Shown here: piece by piece, positions 62,698 through 64,000 of the stretch
Position numbering within the stretch: position 1 is the first letter of the stretch
Layout: each line of letters begins with the position of its first letter
Assembly: GCA_050249695.1 (NCBI GenBank)
Contig: JBFWQA010000001.1
Coordinates: forward strand, 434,001 to 498,000
Direction of reading: 5' to 3'
Length of the DNA stretch: 64,000 nt
Origin: JACKJP01 sp050249695
GTDB taxonomy: Bacteria > Pseudomonadota > Alphaproteobacteria > Rhizobiales > Tepidamorphaceae
Notes under the pieces: generated by a model
What the model was told of the DNA's origin: nothing
Database searches by the model: none
The model's input: the letters and a program-made list of their open reading frames with translations, nothing else
Translations under genes and position numbers: made by a program

Positions 62698-63123
62698 CTA
62701 TTGCGTGATCGTGATGCGCGTCGCCTTGGACCCTTGCGATTTCACCAGTTGATAGAGCCGCCGCGCATTGTCCGGATGCAGCCTGACGCATCCGTGGCTC
62801 GCCGGACGGCCGAGATATTTCACCTCCGTCGTGCCGTGAACCGCGTAGCCGCCCTTGAAGAAGATCGAATGGGGCATGGGCGACATGTCGTATTTCCGCG
62901 AATACCACATCTCATGCATTCGGGTCGGCCGATAGGTGCCGACCGGCGTGCGATAGCCGCGCCGTGCCGTCGAGACCGGCCACGAATAGCGTTTGAAGCC
63001 ATCGACGTAGACATCCATCCGCTGATCGGACAGGTCGATGTGGGCAAGGACGTCCGCATGCGCGGCAGGACTGGCCAGCAGCGCTGCGCCAAGTATTGCG
63101 CCGGCGAGAAGAAGACGGATCAT
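62698..63123 (-). CDS. L,D-transpeptidase (YkuD family)
   Basis: 141 residues from ATG 63123; a GTG at 63147 extends it by 8 residues. The signal peptide MIRLLLAGAILGAALLASPA ends near AHA. The YkuD catalytic motif HGTTEVKYLGRPASHGCVRL places the nucleophilic Cys after SHG, with TPVGTY upstream. It cross-links peptidoglycan or attaches lipoprotein-type partners by L,D bonds. It is short, a single catalytic domain without LysM. Tightly followed by the DksA-like gene. Confidence 0.93.
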   Translation of the reverse strand: MIRLLLAGAILGAALLASPAAHADVLAHIDLSDQRMDVYVDGFKRYSWPVSTARRGYRTPVGTYRPTRMHEMWYSRKYDMSPMPHSIFFKGGYAVHGTTEVKYLGRPASHGCVRLHPDNARRLYQLVKSQGSKATRITITQ

Positions 63124-63318
63124 CGTCGTCACGGCTCCCTTGGACACGCGGGAAGGCGCACTAGACTGTGCCGCAACGCAACCATCCCCCGATGGACGAG
63201 ATTAGATCTTGCCATCGGAGTGTAAAGCACTCGTTGCACTTGCCGTGTTCACGAGCCTGCGATTGCTGGTACCGTATTGCGGCCGGTTGCACTGCTGATT
63301 CTTCCGAAAGGATAGGCA

Positions 63319-63888
63319 ATGGCTTACATGGTTCTGGGTATTGTTCTGTTCCTCGGAGCGCATTTCGTGCCGATGGCGCCGGAGTTCCGCTCCGGGCTGC
63401 AGGCTCGACTGGGCGCGCAGGCCTATCGCGCGGGGTTCTCGATTGTTTCGCTCATCGGGCTCGTCCTCCTGATTTATGGATACGGACAGGCGAGGCCGGA
63501 GAGCCCGGTCGTCTGGACGCCGCCCGAGGCGTTGCGTCATCTCGCGATGGGGCTCATGGTCTTCGCTTTCATCCTGCTGGTCGCCGCCTATGTGCCTGGC
63601 AAGATCAGGGAAAAAGTCCGCCACCCCATGATCGCAGGGGTCAAGGTCTGGGCCTTCGCGCATCTCATCGCCAACGGAAGATTTGCAGATATCGTCCTGT
63701 TCGGCGCTTTCCTTGTCTGGGCCATAGTGGACAGGGTTTCGCTCAAGCGGCGTGAAGCGGCCGGCCTCGTGACGGTCACCGGTGGCCCCGCCCAGAACGA
63801 TATCGTCAGCCTGGTGGTGGGTATCACGCTCTATGTGGGCTTCCTGCTCTGGCTGCATCGGCTGCTGATCGGGGTTCCGCTGCTGTAG
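63319..63888 (+). CDS. NnrU family membrane protein
   Basis: 189 residues with AAAGGA upstream. NnrU signature: VLFLGAHFVPMAPEFRSGLQ and RLGAQAYRAGFSIVSLIGLV, then FVFAFILLVAAYVPGKIREKVRHPM-type text (VPGKIREKVRHPM), VWAFAHLIANG and LYVGFLLWLHRLLIG. Five or six membrane helices. NnrU is required with NnrS for nitrite/NO reduction in some rhizobia, but many homologues occur without denitrification genes. No nitrogen-oxide gene lies nearby, so the role is open. Confidence 0.94.
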   Translation: MAYMVLGIVLFLGAHFVPMAPEFRSGLQARLGAQAYRAGFSIVSLIGLVLLIYGYGQARPESPVVWTPPEALRHLAMGLMVFAFILLVAAYVPGKIREKVRHPMIAGVKVWAFAHLIANGRFADIVLFGAFLVWAIVDRVSLKRREAAGLVTVTGGPAQNDIVSLVVGITLYVGFLLWLHRLLIGVPLL

Positions 63889-64000
63889 TGTAAAGACGGC
63901 GCCCCGCGGCCGGTTTGCCACGATTGAGTAAGAATTTTCCGGGATGCTGCCAACGATATCCGGGCGCGGGGTGAAAGCTGCCCTTTGCCCGCCACGATTT

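Overview
The window is chromosomal DNA from a high-G+C alphaproteobacterium, most likely from the order Hyphomicrobiales or a close neighbour; the genus cannot be settled from sequence alone. Pointers are the ppx-rlmE-guaB and rsmB-guaA housekeeping order, an RpoE-ChrR type ECF sigma/zinc anti-sigma pair, a tandem glycine riboswitch ahead of gcvP, TAXI-type TRAP transport, NnrU and DUF2177 proteins, and base composition above 60% G+C by eye almost everywhere. No rRNA, tRNA, insertion sequence, prophage or CRISPR array was found. The one clear compositional exception is the A+T-rich core of a sulfotransferase-like gene at 29.6-30.8 kb.

Layout. 0-8.2 kb holds redox and metabolic accessory genes: a truncated hydroxyacyl-CoA dehydrogenase, a VOC protein, two small zinc-ribbon proteins, a cytochrome b/molybdopterin oxidoreductase/P450 operon, a 51-residue DUF3096 gene, an NTF2-like protein, and a second P450 translationally coupled to its own 3Fe-4S-type ferredoxin. 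8.2-13 kb has selO, an FMN-dependent alpha-hydroxy-acid dehydrogenase, a HpcH/HpaI aldolase and a YbaN-like membrane protein. 13-18 kb has a DEAD-box RNA helicase and a riboswitch-controlled gcvP. 18.3-21.2 kb is a very long membrane-spanning regulator-like TPR protein. 21.3-29.5 kb is the housekeeping block ppx/gppA, rlmE, guaB, MAPEG, rsmB-like, an unrecognised 318-residue protein and guaA.

29.6-36 kb carries the foreign-looking sulfotransferase gene, a LysR regulator with a divergent methyltransferase, ilvD, and a BenE transporter with palindromic operator candidates between the last two. 36.2-39.7 kb (minus strand) is a complete TAXI-TRAP uptake operon (binding protein, fused permease, DUF1850). 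39.9-42.9 kb is a module of a beta-propeller protein, a TPR/HTH regulator, a small membrane protein and a DUF899 protein. 42.9-45.1 kb has an Old Yellow Enzyme homologue and an SDR. 45.1-48.5 kb is an RNA repair locus: rtcR (CARF domain plus sigma54 activator) divergent from rtcB, with a sigma54-like promoter and a strongly dyad-rich leader between them. 48.5-52.4 kb has prfC, DUF72, a membrane-anchored TPR protein and DUF2177.

52.4-58.0 kb is a membrane-lipid/photooxidative-stress locus: ChrR and RpoE on the minus strand under a recognisable RpoE-type promoter, and on the plus strand an overlapping operon of FAD amine oxidase, DUF1365 and cyclopropane-fatty-acid-synthase-like genes, closed by a convergent SDR. 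58.2-63.9 kb carries an ArsC/Spx-like protein with RidA, an SDR, a sulfide:quinone-oxidoreductase-like flavoprotein, a small PLDc_N membrane protein, an SH3-domain secreted protein, a DksA-type zinc-finger protein, an L,D-transpeptidase and NnrU.

The items most worth attention are the rtcB leader, the 318-residue EEIQSDW-motif protein next to guaA, the compositionally mosaic sulfotransferase gene, the 961-residue membrane regulator, and the RpoE-ChrR lipid cluster. All assignments are by reading motifs; no database search was run.
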